The notes: generated by a model not told the origin, from the sequence alone. A stretch of DNA of 64,000 nucleotides from Welwitschia mirabilis (GCA_051453625.1 JBOZIK010000001.1:154740709-154804708); one strand, 5' to 3'; counted from the first letter of the stretch, positions 49,681-60,419 are shown. Made by a program: numbers and translations.

Positions 49681-50029
49681 CTAATTTTTTAATTCAAAAT
49701 TAGATTGGAAATGAATAAAGTCAAACTCATTTTCCTTTTGTACATCAAGGGATTCTTTTGACTTTGTGGTCTTTGATTAAAGCCAAATATGTCCTAGTAC
49801 TATAGGATGTGTAGTACATACTTTGATCTGGGATTATGGGATGTTTAATGCATAAAAATAAGCCTATTTACTATGGGATGTCTAGCAATAAATTACCTAA
49901 TTCTTTTATAAAGTAGTTTCCTTACAAAACAAGTCCTTTTCGAAGGTTTTATTGTAGGTTGCATTCTCAAGGTTTTCCTCTAGGTACTATAGTTTTCCAT
50001 TAAAAGAGAGTGTATTTTCACATTGAGGG
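49681..50029 (+). other. 3' non-coding part of small copia
   Basis: No coding motif. The last bases, CATTGAGGG (50021-50029), are the likely polypurine tract directly before the 3' LTR. Confidence 0.5.
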
Positions 50030-50204
50030 TGATAATTGCTAATGCTAAGTAAACACCATAATCTCATGTCTCAAAATGCATGAAAATCCTAATGGTATGC
50101 TTAGCTATTTAAGTAAGATCTTTGTTGAATAATAGATAGAAATAAAATTCCACTTTTGGGAAATCTTAGTCCTCTCCATTTTTTGGCATTCTTGTTTTCT
50201 AGAA
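50030..50204 (+). repeat. 3' LTR of small copia (175 bp)
   Basis: It starts TGATAATTGCTAATG and ends TTTTCTAGAA. Same length as the 5' LTR with about 33 substitutions by hand count. Confidence 0.9.
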
Positions 50205-50705
50205 AATGATATTATCCCTTCAAGTGAAGAGAATTAGGATATTTATAGGTCAAAATTAAGGTTTACATTTAGGGTTTTAAAGGCCTAATGAAGTCTTTCT
50301 TTAGAATGCCCAAAGTATGTAAGATTATCCTTTATTCATGGAGTCAAATTAAGGAGTTATTAAAAAAATATTTCTCATTTGTCTTTTGTTTGCAGCAATG
50401 ATTAGAATGGGATTCTTACATCAAGAGAACTTAAAAATATGAATATGATACTATTCTGATCATAGTAACGAATGTTGTTACTCTTAGAACCTACGCCTCC
50501 ATCAAGTATGCTCAATAAACCTCCATATGCTACCATAATGCTCTAGATGATACATTTATCCTATAAAATAATAGTATTAAGGTAGATTATTAGTAAAATG
50601 ATATTTCTATGGCCTTAAACATAATAGACACATAAAACCATTATGATGATTAATTAAGCATGTTAACAATACCTTAATGTAAATGTTAAGTTTTACACAT
50701 TAACA
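50205..50705 (-). repeat. 5' LTR of element B, right part
   Basis: It resumes the alignment with 25846-26354, including a minus-strand TATA box ACCTATAAATATCC (50237-50250), and ends TTAACA. The duplication TGCAT follows at 50706-50710. Confidence 0.8.
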
Positions 50706-51620
50706 TGCATACATAACACAATATTATTGAAAGATCGTATAGTAAATTCAAGATAAAAAATCTATAAAATAATTTCATGATCATATCTCATCCATATTCC
50801 AAATGAAATTTAAAATTTTAAAGATGCTAAAAATGATAAAAGTTGGATGTTAACTATGTAAGAGTAACTAGATAAATTTTATAGATGTGATATGTAGGAT
50901 CTAGTCCATCAACATTTAGACCATCTAATCATAGGGGCAAAATGAGTATTTAGAAATAAGATAAATAAATATAGGAATGTAGTAAAAAATAAAGCACATA
51001 TTATTACTAAATTTTAATAACTAATAATATGGAATTATCTTTCAAGAACCTTTCGCACGTATTGCCAGAAAGGTATTAATTAGAATACTAATTACATTTT
51101 CATGTTATAAAGAATTCATCCTCTACCAAATAAATAGTAAAAGTGAATTCTTGAATGGAATCCTTCATGAATAGGTATATATCAAATAATTAGAATACTT
51201 TATTAACTCACTTAAAAGTGATTATATTTATAGGTTGAAGAAGAATCTTTAAGAACTAAAGCAAGTACCTTAAGCATGATATGGACATCTTTTTAAAAAT
51301 TAGATAGATAATTGTTTTAAAAGAGATACATTAGATGTAACTCTATTTTTAAAATACATCAATAATGATTTTATAACTATTTTGTTTATATGATATTATT
51401 TTTGGTGTTACTAATAATTCTTATGTAAGAAGTTTACTAAGCCAATGCAAGATGAACTTTAAATGAGTATTATTAGTGAAATTAACAAACTCCTTAAAGT
51501 AAAATTTTTATAATGCAAGAAAGATATAGTTGTCTCTTAATCAAAGTATATTAAAAATTTATTACCTAAGCGCAACTTGTAGGACATGAATCCTAAAGAA
51601 ACTCATATAAGCTTAATCAT
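50706..51620 (+). pseudogene. copia RT of the SIRE-like element (broken)
   Basis: It picks up after element B in the linker (NIIERSYSKFK, where relatives have IIGDPS--V-TR), then LIIGAK and VFRNK (about 50925-50960), SEFLNGILHE (51140-51180), the catalytic region at about 51380-51420 where YVDDIIFG has become LYDIIFG (a codon short), then SKYIKNLLPK and DMNPKETHI (51540-51610). Block order and spacing match SIRE/Tnt1-type copia RTs. Stops are frequent. Confidence 0.85.
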
Positions 51621-52535
51621 TAAGCCACACAAGGATGAATTTAGTAAAAAAAAGGATTAAAAAACATATAGAGGTATGATTGAAAGTTTTCTTTATCTTA
51701 CAACTTCATGACCTAATGTAATACTTCTTGTAGGCATTTTTCTTGTTATTAGAGTGATTTTAAGGAATTACACTTAAAGGTAACTAAATAGATTTTTCAC
51801 TATTTAAAAGATACTATTAACTATGATCTTTATAGTTTTAGAGGCTCTTGTCTTAATCTTGTTAGGTATTGTGATTTAAATTACAAAAGTTTTAAAGATG
51901 ATAGAAGAAGTACAAGTGAGTGCTACTACTCATGAGATCAATGCTTAGTATCATGGAGCAGCAAAAAAACACTACTTCATAGCTCTATCCACTACAAAAT
52001 CTAAATACATTACTGTGAATAGTTATTTTACATAGGTGTTATGGAAGAGAGAAATTATTTAAAACTTTTAGCATTGAGATGAAGCACATTTTAGTATATT
52101 ATGATAATAAGTACTATCATTAAAATATCAAAGAATCCTATTCAATACTCAAGAATTAGGCACATAGAGATCTGCCATCATTTCATTTGTGATCAAGTTG
52201 GAAATGGAGATATTAAATTAGAGCATGTTAGAATAGATGATCAACTTACTAACATTTCCAAACCTCTAGATGAAATGGGATTCAATAAGCTATGCAAATA
52301 TGTGGGGATTACAGCATGCCCAATTAGGTATGTTAAAGGCATGTGCATTTTTGCCAACTCTAGTAGGTACTTATTGCAAATATTTCCTTATCTAGAGTTC
52401 TCATGCACTAGTAATATATTTTTCACATGCATCATAATTAATATTAAATTAGAAAGTCCTCTTATCATTATTCATGATTCATACAAGCTAGGTTTTATTC
52501 ATGTACGTTTTTCAAAATTGATAATGAAAAGATGA
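51621..52535 (+). pseudogene. copia RNase H of the SIRE-like element (partly open)
   Basis: Pieces visible: RGMIESFLYL, YLKDTINYDL (about 51800), DDRRSTSECYY, CLVSWSSKK (about 51940-51970), then an open frame 52101-52535 with ISKNPIQYSRIRHIEICHHF and GDIKLEHVRIDDQLTNISKP. These are the final blocks of copia RNase H (KNP-QHSRTKHI--RHHFI; STEDQLADIFTKPL). The open frame runs about 70 codons past the usual end. Confidence 0.85.
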
Positions 52536-53690
52536 AAATTAGTTAGAGCATAGATTTCATCATCAGTGAAAATGGCACTCAAGAAAATAGCCAAATAAGC
52601 TGGTAAAATTGGAATAAATATTATAATACTAAACAAAAGATAAGACAAGTAGGGTAGTTAGTGATGAAATAAATCGCTATTAGCATTAGAGGAAATGGGC
52701 ATAACTATATGGATAAAAAGTAATGAATAAAAAAGAAGTAATAAGGGCATAGAGGAAAAGGAGGAATAGTTTCTTAGAGATACAACATATGATTTAGGAT
52801 TTAGAGAAGGTTTTCGATATGCACAAGGATGTACTATCTAGGAGAAGATATAGGAGATGGAATACCAAAGTTTAATGAAATTTTACATACCATTTAGGGC
52901 CATTTATCTAATAAAATTAAGGATAATAAGGTAAAAACAATGGCAACTAGTGAAATCACCACCATACATCCCTTCACCATTAATTAATGTACTAGTAGGG
53001 CCTTTAGAGTTTGCTTATAAATAAAAATCTATCTTATTTTATACATTCATCACTTCTTAGATGGATGCTAGCATGAGACAGTAGGTAGTACGTACATGTA
53101 GTAAGAAGTGACATCCTTCAATATCTAGCTCTTAGTAGAAAACTTCTTCATTGCATGAAACATATTAGAAATCTCTCTCCAAGTAATATAGTAATGCAAA
53201 TAACACTTAGGATAATGATTAACCATATAATGCATCATTTGATTTAGATGCATCCTCAATTAATTAGTGAAAACATCATATTTAAAAAGAAAGAGATAAC
53301 ACATAAAAAGAAAAAGGGAAAGAAGGTCAGTAGAGGGTAGAGACATCTTGGTGTTTGATGACTATGATAGTTTTAAGACATCTAAAATATAATTACTAGT
53401 TATTATTACATTATGTTATCCTTTAGACTTTATCATTATAGTTATATTATTTTCTACCATAGCTAAATCAAGTTTTTTAATGCATCAAAGCAGTATTGTA
53501 TAAATTTCATTACATTATATTCTTTGACAACTTTATCTTAATTATATCTTTTCAATATAAGCTTTAAAATGTTAATCTTCCTTATTAAGGCTTTGAAATA
53601 TCCATTTATTTAGTTAAATGGAGTTTCCTAATGATTGGTTAATAATAGATACTTTATAACATGTTTTTCCAAGGTTTGGACGTCATCACA
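52536..53690 (+). other. Post-RNase H region of SIRE-like copia, possible env-like relic
   Basis: No intact frame. An ATG at 52595 opens MALKKIAK before a stop, preceded by Ser codons; SIRE-type elements carry an extra ORF at this place that often begins with a lysine-rich MAPKK-like stretch. That is suggestive only. Nothing else recognisable up to the purine tract AAAGGTGGACAT at 53690-53701. Confidence 0.3.
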
Positions 53691-53701
53691 AAGGTGGACA
53701 T

Positions 53702-54236
53702 TATTGATCTACCTAGTTTTAATGTGTCAAACTTGTCAAATTTAATGTCGTATAAGTGAAATGATCATGAAAGTGTAAAATTAATTAAGTGTGTACAAGA
53801 TTTATACTAAGCTAAAAGAAATCTACATCCTATTAAGATGTCTACAATAATTAAAGACATCTAATAAGTTTGCAAAATTAGGTATTATAACTAATTTCAT
53901 ATTTAATATGATATGTTCTACATGAGATAAATACATGTAGTAGACTTCTAGATTTCTACTAAACAAGGAAATATCTAGGCTTAATTAAGGAATAATTGTT
54001 AAAATAAATCTATAAATTTAGTAGATTTTTATATGAATGTATTTACACAAATAGTGAAGATGTTCTAACTAATTTACAAAACATTATTAAAATACATCTA
54101 CTAGAAAAAACAAGGTCTTGGCTAAAATGAAGAACTACTAAAGATCTAGTATAGGTTAAAGATATTTACAAAAAACAAAAAAACCTATAGTACATAAAGA
54201 CATCTACTAAGATTAAAGACATTTACTGTTGCGATG
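53702..54236 (+). repeat. 3' LTR of SIRE-like copia, cut by A3
   Basis: TATTGATCTACCTAG starts the alignment with 18269; shared words continue (TTAATTAAGTGTG, GAAGATGTTC, GATCTAGTATA). It is preceded by a polypurine-type tract. After 535 bp it is interrupted by A3; the rest would be beyond the window. Confidence 0.75.
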
Positions 54237-55449
54237 CCAATTTGTAGGAATTTGATGATGTATTTTAAGTGCTTTTGCAGGATATTTACACAGTTTTTGA
54301 TGCAATACTGATAACTATGGAGATCTGATAAGATGGTCAATAAAACATGTGATTCTTAGCATTTTTTGTGGTTTCTTAGGCTTATTCTAATACTGCATAC
54401 TTAGAAGAAGACTAATTTATCTTTGAGATTAGATAGAAAAAAGACTGGTGTCTCCTATGTCATCCCCACGACATGCAGGACTACAACACTGCTAACATGG
54501 ATAGAAGCTGTGGGGTTGACAGTGGGGGATGAAGATATTTGACATACAGTGACATCCCTTATATCATCCCAATGATGGTTGGAATGATAGTTTTTTTTAT
54601 ATAGTTAGAAAGAAATATCCTTGTAATGGGGTCAAGTAACACATGTGGGCTATTAGGGTTTCTTTTCTAACTTCTATGGTTTTGTTTCTAGAACTTTAAT
54701 ACAAACCTATAAATACCCTTCTCCTCATTCATTTTTATTTTCATCTTTTGTACTTGATATGCTCATAACAGAAGACTGAAGGATAAGAGGTCCATCCAGA
54801 TCTATAGAAAGAAGTTTCCTTGGTATCAGGCTGAGTCTCTTGTATTGAAGTGCTGTTATTCTATTTGTAAGTGGATGTAATATTTCTAAATACTCTTTTG
54901 AATCAATACAATCATTATTTCACTTCCATTCTATGTATCCATTTTGATTTACAGTGATAATAGATTATTGTGACAATTCTATGATTTATCTAGATCATAA
55001 GAGCAACCTTTGTTTAGGTTATCCTTGTTTAGTATTAGATTTGTATTATTTTTTCATTCCATTTCATATTGCATTTATCATTCTACTTGGTAGATCTCAT
55101 TGTTTATGTTAGTTAATAAATAGTGAATGCTCTTTTTAATTGATATAAATTATAGAAAAGATAGTCCTTGTGATAGAAAGACTAAGATCTAAGTGAAATC
55201 TATTACATTTTCATTTCATCTCCATTCACTTGTATTGAATTTTACTTGTTTATTTTCTTCTAGTTTTTATAAATTAAAAGATCCAAAAATATATTGGAAA
55301 TCAATTCTCTAACTCTAAGCCTAGTGCCTTTATTGGAATTATGACATTTAAATGAACTCCCGTCTATACTAGAGTGTATTTTCTATAAGTTATTTGATTT
55401 ATAGGTTTACCTAAAGAACTTCAAGATTTCATAAATTCACACCGCAACA
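54237..55449 (+). repeat. 5' LTR of A3 (1213 bp)
   Basis: It begins TGTTGCGATG and ends CACCGCAACA, with inverted ends TGTTGC/GCAACA. It holds palindromic units at 54458-54473 (TGTCATCCCCACGACA) and about 54562-54590, upstream of the TATA box. These boundaries were used to define the other family A LTRs. Confidence 0.9.
54707..54716 (+). promoter_or_regulatory. TATA box in A3 LTR
   Basis: CTATAAATAC followed by CCTTCTCCTC. The same box is in A1's LTR. Transcription would begin some 30 bases downstream. Confidence 0.65.
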
Positions 55450-55452
55450 TTT

Positions 55453-55470
55453 TAGCGTCATTGCTGAGAA
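55453..55470 (+). other. Primer-binding site of A3, tRNA-Asp type
   Basis: TAGCGTCATTGCTGAGAA matches TGGCGCCGTTGCCGGGGA at 12 of 18; all six differences are C-to-T or G-to-A. Confidence 0.8.
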
Positions 55471-56009
55471 AGGCCACAAGGAGCTAAGAGAATTATCATT
55501 AATTAGATAAGTACCTTAAATTTATTATTTAAATTATTTATTTAAGCTAATGCTAAATTTCTAGTGTAGTTTAAAGTAGATTTATTTATGCATAATTTTA
55601 TTTTCCGTAATTTTTCTTATGAATCTTGTCATTTTCTCTGTCGTCCCAATGACATAGGGCACAATAATTTAAAATTTTGAAATTAATTTATATTTTTCAT
55701 AATTTTTCTTTATTTTTCTTTCATAATAAACTATCATTGTATCTGTCATCCTCATGATCAAAAGGATAATCCTCCTGTCAATTTTTCACATTTCGATATT
55801 TTCTTTTCTACAAGTTAAATAAACTATCATTCTTCTAGTTATCTCCATGACAATATGGATGATAATATAGTTTCCTTTTGTTAGAATTTTTGTAGTTTTG
55901 GATTTTTGTTAATGNNNNNNNNNNNNNNNNNNNNNNNNNNNNGACTAGGTGGAGATAGTCTATTGTTTTTTATTTTGGTTTTTTGTTAGTTGATTGAGCA
56001 TGTAGGGAT
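55471..56009 (+). other. Leader of A3 with palindromic array
   Basis: Three units: 55639-55654 TGTCGTCCCAATGACA, about 55744-55780 (CTGTCATCCTCATGATC, then GGATAATCCTCCTGTC), and about 55839-55866 (TTATCTCCATGAC..GGATGATAA). They lie about 190, 300 and 390 nt past the LTR, matching A2. A 28-N gap is at 55915-55942. Confidence 0.7.
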
Positions 56010-57620
56010 ATGGTGAATTCTGGTAAAAACACAAAATATCAGAGAGAGCAAAACCTGATTGAGGAAAACATCATAGAAGGATTATTCAACTTTGAACTAA
56101 ATCTAGGTACACACACCCTAGGCACACAAATTTTCAGAATTGAAGAAGAAGATTTTTCTTCTTTTATTGTTTCAAAATCAAATTNNNNNNNNGGAGGTTT
56201 TTCAATGGTAGAATTTCAAGTCATTACTTTCATGGTATAAGTGTGAATATTTTCAATGGTGTAACTTTTTGGCTATTTCAATGTAATACCCCACTCATAA
56301 TAGAAAATTCTTCATCAAATGCAAATGTTACTTTTAGGGATTTAATTGCTAATAGAAAATGTAAAATTTAAAATCCTTTTAATTTACCTCTTGGAGATGA
56401 TGTAGAACTAAGAAATTTAAGTTCTTATCTAACTTTTTTCAGGGGAACTAGAGGAAGATCCTTTTTAACATTTAGCTGACATTAAATAACTTATGCTTAC
56501 CTCATAAAATGAGGAAAAAAACATATTAGTGACTGAACTTACATGATTATTTTTTCAGTCACCCTTAGAGGAAGAGAAAAAGTTTGGCTCAAAAATATCT
56601 CACACAAAAGCCTTAAATCTTGGAGTCAAGTACAAGAAGTATTTATTAAAATATTTTTAAGTAATATTTCCATGAGAAAGAGACAAAAAAAAGTAACCAA
56701 CTTCCAATAACAAACTCATGAGGATTATGCAACAACTTATAAATGTTTTATAATCGCTAGTCATTCTAACACTATTGATGAATTTCATAAAGAAGAGCTA
56801 GTAGATTATCTTTATAGTGGATTGAATGCTTCAATAAAACAACTTGTAGATTTTCTTGTAAGGGAGACTTATTGAATTTAAGCCTAGATGATGCATAGAG
56901 TGTGCTTGAAAATTGGTAGAAATAAGTCAAACTTGGTCTAAATCCACTAAAGAAAATCATATGGTAGGACAAATTATAAAAGATTTAAAAGAAGTAAAGC
57001 ATGATAAGGAAGAATAAATGGAGGATTAAAATAACTTAAGGAAATATTTTACTACTACTTTGGAGAAGTATACTCAAATGATAATTGATGCAGAAGTAGT
57101 AAGGAATAAAACCTCAACTTCAAATTATGAACTTTTTGAAGATGACCCTCATCCAACAAAAGAATGTCCTTTGTTACCAACTTGCAAAGAAAAGATTTTA
57201 AGGAAGTGTGTGCCTTAAACCAAAGAAAACCTAACTTTAAGACCCAACCACAATTTCAACAAAGATCAGGTGAGTAACCTCAATGGAAACCATTTAAAAA
57301 TAGATTTAATAATTTCAAGTTTCAACCGAATTTTTAACAAAATCTGAATGATCCCCTTAGAAAATCCATTAAAGAAATAAGAGAAGTACAAGAGAAAACT
57401 AATAGCAACATTGAGAACCTAGTAAATGTACTTTAATAAACAATGCTTGCTAACTAACAACTATAAGGGTCCCTTGCTTCTCAACTAATTCCTAATCCAA
57501 GTGAAGTTAAGAGAGATTTAAAAATAATGATAAGTAGTGGAAAGGATACAAAACCTCCTACCTATGAGGTTTTAATGTCTAAATAAAATGAAACAAATGA
57601 GAAAGATGATGTGAAAAATT
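56010..57620 (+). pseudogene. gag of A3 (broken)
   Basis: An ATG at 56010 opens MVNSGKNTKYQREQNLIEEN. After a small gap (56185-56192) the frame breaks repeatedly, but capsid blocks are clear: VTFRDLIANRK, LEEDPF (about 56448), VTLRGREKVWLK (56560-56595), then EELVDYLYSGLN (about 56795-56830). Near 57120-57180 the zinc-knuckle place reads NYELFEDDPHPTKECP: two of three cysteines are gone compared with A2. It would form the particle and bind RNA. Confidence 0.8.
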
Positions 57621-57916
57621 TAGACTCTTATAACCTTCCTTCTACATCACCTGCTAAGGCCTTCACTAAAACTAATTTAAAGAAAAATAAAGACAAGAAA
57701 TCATACACTCCTTGGCTTAATAGATTGAACATAAATCCTTCCTTTAATGAATACCTAAAAGTATTGATGAAAGAAATAAACATCAACATACTCTTTTGAA
57801 AACTCTTATAAGAAAACCCAAAACATTCTAAGTTATGGAAATATTTAATAAGAATAAAGCAAAAAAAGTTTATTCCTAGTAAAGTTTTCCTTGCCCAATC
57901 TCTTTCCAACTTAGCT

Positions 57917-58510
57917 ATGAAAAAATGTCTTAAATTCAAAGACCTAAAGGCTATAACTGTTATTATTATCTTAGAAAGAAATAAAAGAATTCATAAGGCT
58001 TTGATTAACATAGGTACAAGTGTAAATATCATGCCTCTTCACATATGTAAAAGACTTGGGTTAGAAAATAGAGTTAAACCTACACCTATCATCTTGGAAT
58101 TAGTTGATACCTCAATTAAGAAACCATTAGAAACTATCAAAAACCTAGTTATTCAAATTGAAAAAGTTTTTTATTCCATTGATATTGTCATAATTGAGAT
58201 AGAAGATAATGGAGGATATCCACTACTTTTAGGGAGAGCCTTTTGTTCAACTACCCATTATATCATTGACACACAATCTAGGATGATGAGATACCATTTT
58301 GACAACAAACAAATTACCATTAGAGTTTTTGATGCTACTAAGAAAGGCATAGAAAATAAGTTTAACTTTGAAGATGAATTGAAACCAACCTTGTTTTTAC
58401 AACATCGACTAATAGAAGAGAGATTAATCATACTACATGAACTAACTTTGTATGACAACCCCATTAAAACAAATTGTCTTAAGTCTGAGGATGAAGAACA
58501 TGTAGAATAG
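57917..58510 (+). pseudogene. Retropepsin domain of A3, open for 197 codons
   Basis: The longest real open frame in the window. Residues 28-45 contain ALINIGTSVNIMPLHICK, the flap of a Ty3 protease; the catalytic Asp (residue 31) is Asn, a G-to-A change, so it should not cleave. Further on are the VIQIEKVFY strand and GGYPLLLGRAFCST (relatives: --I-LGRPFLAT). The ATG is internal to the ancestral gag-pol frame and is not a true start. It continues towards RT. Confidence 0.85.
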
Positions 58511-59690
58511 GAAGAAACTTAACATCTTTACTCAATAGAAAAACTTTTGAAAGAGTGTCATTCCATGTTTGTCGTCCCCATGATGGATGGGATGATAGCC
58601 CAGCATATCACTCATGAACTTAGGAAATTGTCTAAAGGATTAAAATACATTTTTATTTCCAAAAATTAAATGAAACCTTTAATAATCAATAACCTTCTCA
58701 CTCCTCAATAAGAATCTGATTTTATCTCAGTCTTAAATTCAAAGAAAAATGCCTTTTCTTGGACACATAAAAACTTAGATGCCATTCCTATTTTCATAGT
58801 TCAACATAAAATCTATCTTAAAGATAATTCTAAACCTGTTAGGCAACCCAAAGAAGACTAAATCTAGCCCTTAAACAAATCATTAAAGTTATGAATGATA
58901 GAATTATATGTGCCATATCTGATAGTGAGTGGATTATTCCTTTAACAATAGTTCCAAAGAAGGAGGAAATGGAGAATGTGCATCAATTTTAGAAAACTTA
59001 ATTAGGTTACTAAAAAATATCATTACCCTTTACCCTTTCTTGATCAAGTTCTTGATAGAATCCAAGGTTATGTCTACTATTGTTTTCTTGATGGGTATAG
59101 TAGCTATAATCAAATTTCTATAGTAAGTGAAAACTAAGCTAAAACTACTTTCATATCTCCCTTTGGAATCTTTACTTTTAAACGAATGCCCTTCAGACTT
59201 TGCAATGCCCCTGAAACCTTTTAACAAGTCATGATGGGCATCGTTTCTAATATGATAGAAGACTTTATTGAAATTTTTATCGTTTTTGGAAAAGAGTTTG
59301 GATCTTATTCATTTTTTTTAAGATTACTTTAAAAAGATTTGACGAGTTTGATTCTAATAATTCTCCATCTTTGATGATACTTTTAAATAAACTATAGTAA
59401 GATTATAAAAAGTTCTAGATTGATGTGTTGAGAGTGGCTTACATTTGAGTTGGAAAAAGAGTTTTCTTCTTATCCAACATGGAANNNNNNNNNNNNNNNN
59501 NNNNNNNNNNNNNNNNNNNNNNNNNNNNNNNNNNNNNNNNNNNNNNNNNNNNNNNNNNNNNNNNNNNNNNNNNNNNNNNNNNNNAAAAGTTCTAGATTGA
59601 TGTGTTGAGAGTGGCTTACATTTGAGTTGGAAAAAGAGTTTTCTTCTTATCCAACATGGAATTATTTTAGGTCATCACATTTCAAAATAA
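58511..59690 (+). pseudogene. RT of A3 (broken)
   Basis: Order of blocks: FSWTHKNLDAIP (about 58757-58795), SEWIIPLTIVPKKEE (about 58927-58970), YHYPLPFLDQVLDRI (about 59022-59065), YYCFLDGYSSYNQISI (59080-59120), KTTFISPFGIFTFKRMPFRL then CNAPETF (about 59140-59220), IEDFIEIFI (about 59255). The catalytic FMDD motif is destroyed after EIFI. A 100-N gap at 59485-59584 lies inside an exactly duplicated 77 bases. A palindromic unit lies upstream at 58569-58598. Confidence 0.85.
59408..59661. repeat. Exact 77-bp duplication around a 100-N gap
   Basis: 59408-59484 and 59585-59661 are identical, in a window where all other duplicates have diverged. This is the signature of overlapping contig ends that the assembler did not merge, so the N run and one copy are very probably artificial. 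Confidence 0.9.
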
Positions 59691-60320
59691 TGGATTAGAA
59701 TGGATCCCACAAAAGCGGATATCATTAAAAACCTTAATCCTCCAACTAATCTCAAACAAGTTAGGTCTTTTCTTGGACATTCTAGTTTCTATTTATAATT
59801 AATTCATGATTATCCTAAAATTTATAAACTTTTCCACTCATTACTTGAAAAGGATGTTAAATTCAATTGGAATGATTCATGCCAACTTGCATTTGAAAAC
59901 CTTAAGGAAAACATCCCTTCTGACCCTATTGTCATGGGTCCCGATTGGAATAAAGACATTGAACTTATGTGTGATTCAAGTAACATTACTATAGGAGGGG
60001 TTCTTCACTCAAAAATTGAAAATGATTTCAAATTCATATCTTATCTTAGTAAAACTTTGTCAAGTACCCAATCTAACTACACTACCACTAAGAGAGAAAT
60101 GCTTGCTATTATCTTTTGCCTAGATCATATTCAACATTATCTTCTTAGTTTTTATATCAATATTTACAGAGATCATGAAGCCATCTACTATCTCATAACT
60201 AAAAAAGATTTGAGTGCTAGGATTATTAGATGGATTTTTATAATGTAAGAATTTAATCTTACCATTATTGATAAGGATGAAAAGCATAACAATATTAGTG
60301 ATTATCTTTCTCGACTTTAT
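59662..60320 (+). pseudogene. RNase H of A3 (largely open)
   Basis: RT thumb VRSFLGHSSFY (about 59760) leads into the open frame 59934-60248: ELMCDSSNITIGGVLHSK, FISYLSKTLSSTQSNYTTTK, REMLAIIFCLDHIQHYLLSF, INIYRDHEAIYYLITKKDLS. These are the RNase H blocks of Ty3 elements; the first carboxylate (MCDSSN, family CDAS) and the Glu of the REMLAI block are present, and the Asp in the YRDHEA block (family YTDH) is kept. A stop in the WI-x-LQEF tether ends it at 60248. Confidence 0.85.
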
Positions 60321-60419
60321 TGCTCCCATGATGACACTTCCATTAATGACTCTTTTCCTAATGAGAAACTCTTTGAAATTAAACAACTATATGCTATTTC
60401 ATCTTCTCACCTCACTCCT

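Larger units (their letters stand above)
43266..50204 (+). mobile_element. Small-LTR Ty1/copia element, deletion derivative
   Basis: Two LTRs of exactly 175 bp (43266-43440 and 50030-50204), about 80% identical by hand count, with an initiator-Met type primer-binding site after the first. Inside are a gag, a protease and the start of RT; the integrase core and the RT catalytic core are missing. About 4.3 kb of non-coding sequence separates primer-binding site from gag, part of it a C-rich segment (43880-46020) that may be a separate insertion. It splits the 5' LTR of element B. Confidence 0.85.
25046..50705 (-). mobile_element. Ty3/gypsy element B with nested insertions
   Basis: It reads right to left: 5' LTR (42478-50705, interrupted), primer-binding site (42453-42470), gag and protease (39439-41560), a long stretch without recognisable RT or integrase, and the 3' LTR (25046-26354). 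It is flanked by perfect TGCAT duplications. Subtracting A2 and the small copia leaves about 9.76 kb, a normal size for an Athila/Tat-like element. It sits in the linker between copia integrase and RT. Confidence 0.8.
18269..54236 (+). mobile_element. SIRE-like Ty1/copia element, split by nested insertions
   Basis: Left half: 5' LTR, primer-binding site, gag, protease and integrase (18269-25045). Right half: RT, RNase H, 3' non-coding part and a cut 3' LTR (50706-54236). Between them sits Ty3 element B, flanked by TGCAT on both sides. Copia order gag-PR-INT-RT-RH is respected across the gap, and the linker before RT picks up in the same frame on the far side. A solo-type family A LTR sits in gag, and element A3 cuts the 3' LTR. 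All genes carry stops, so the element is dead. Confidence 0.85.
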
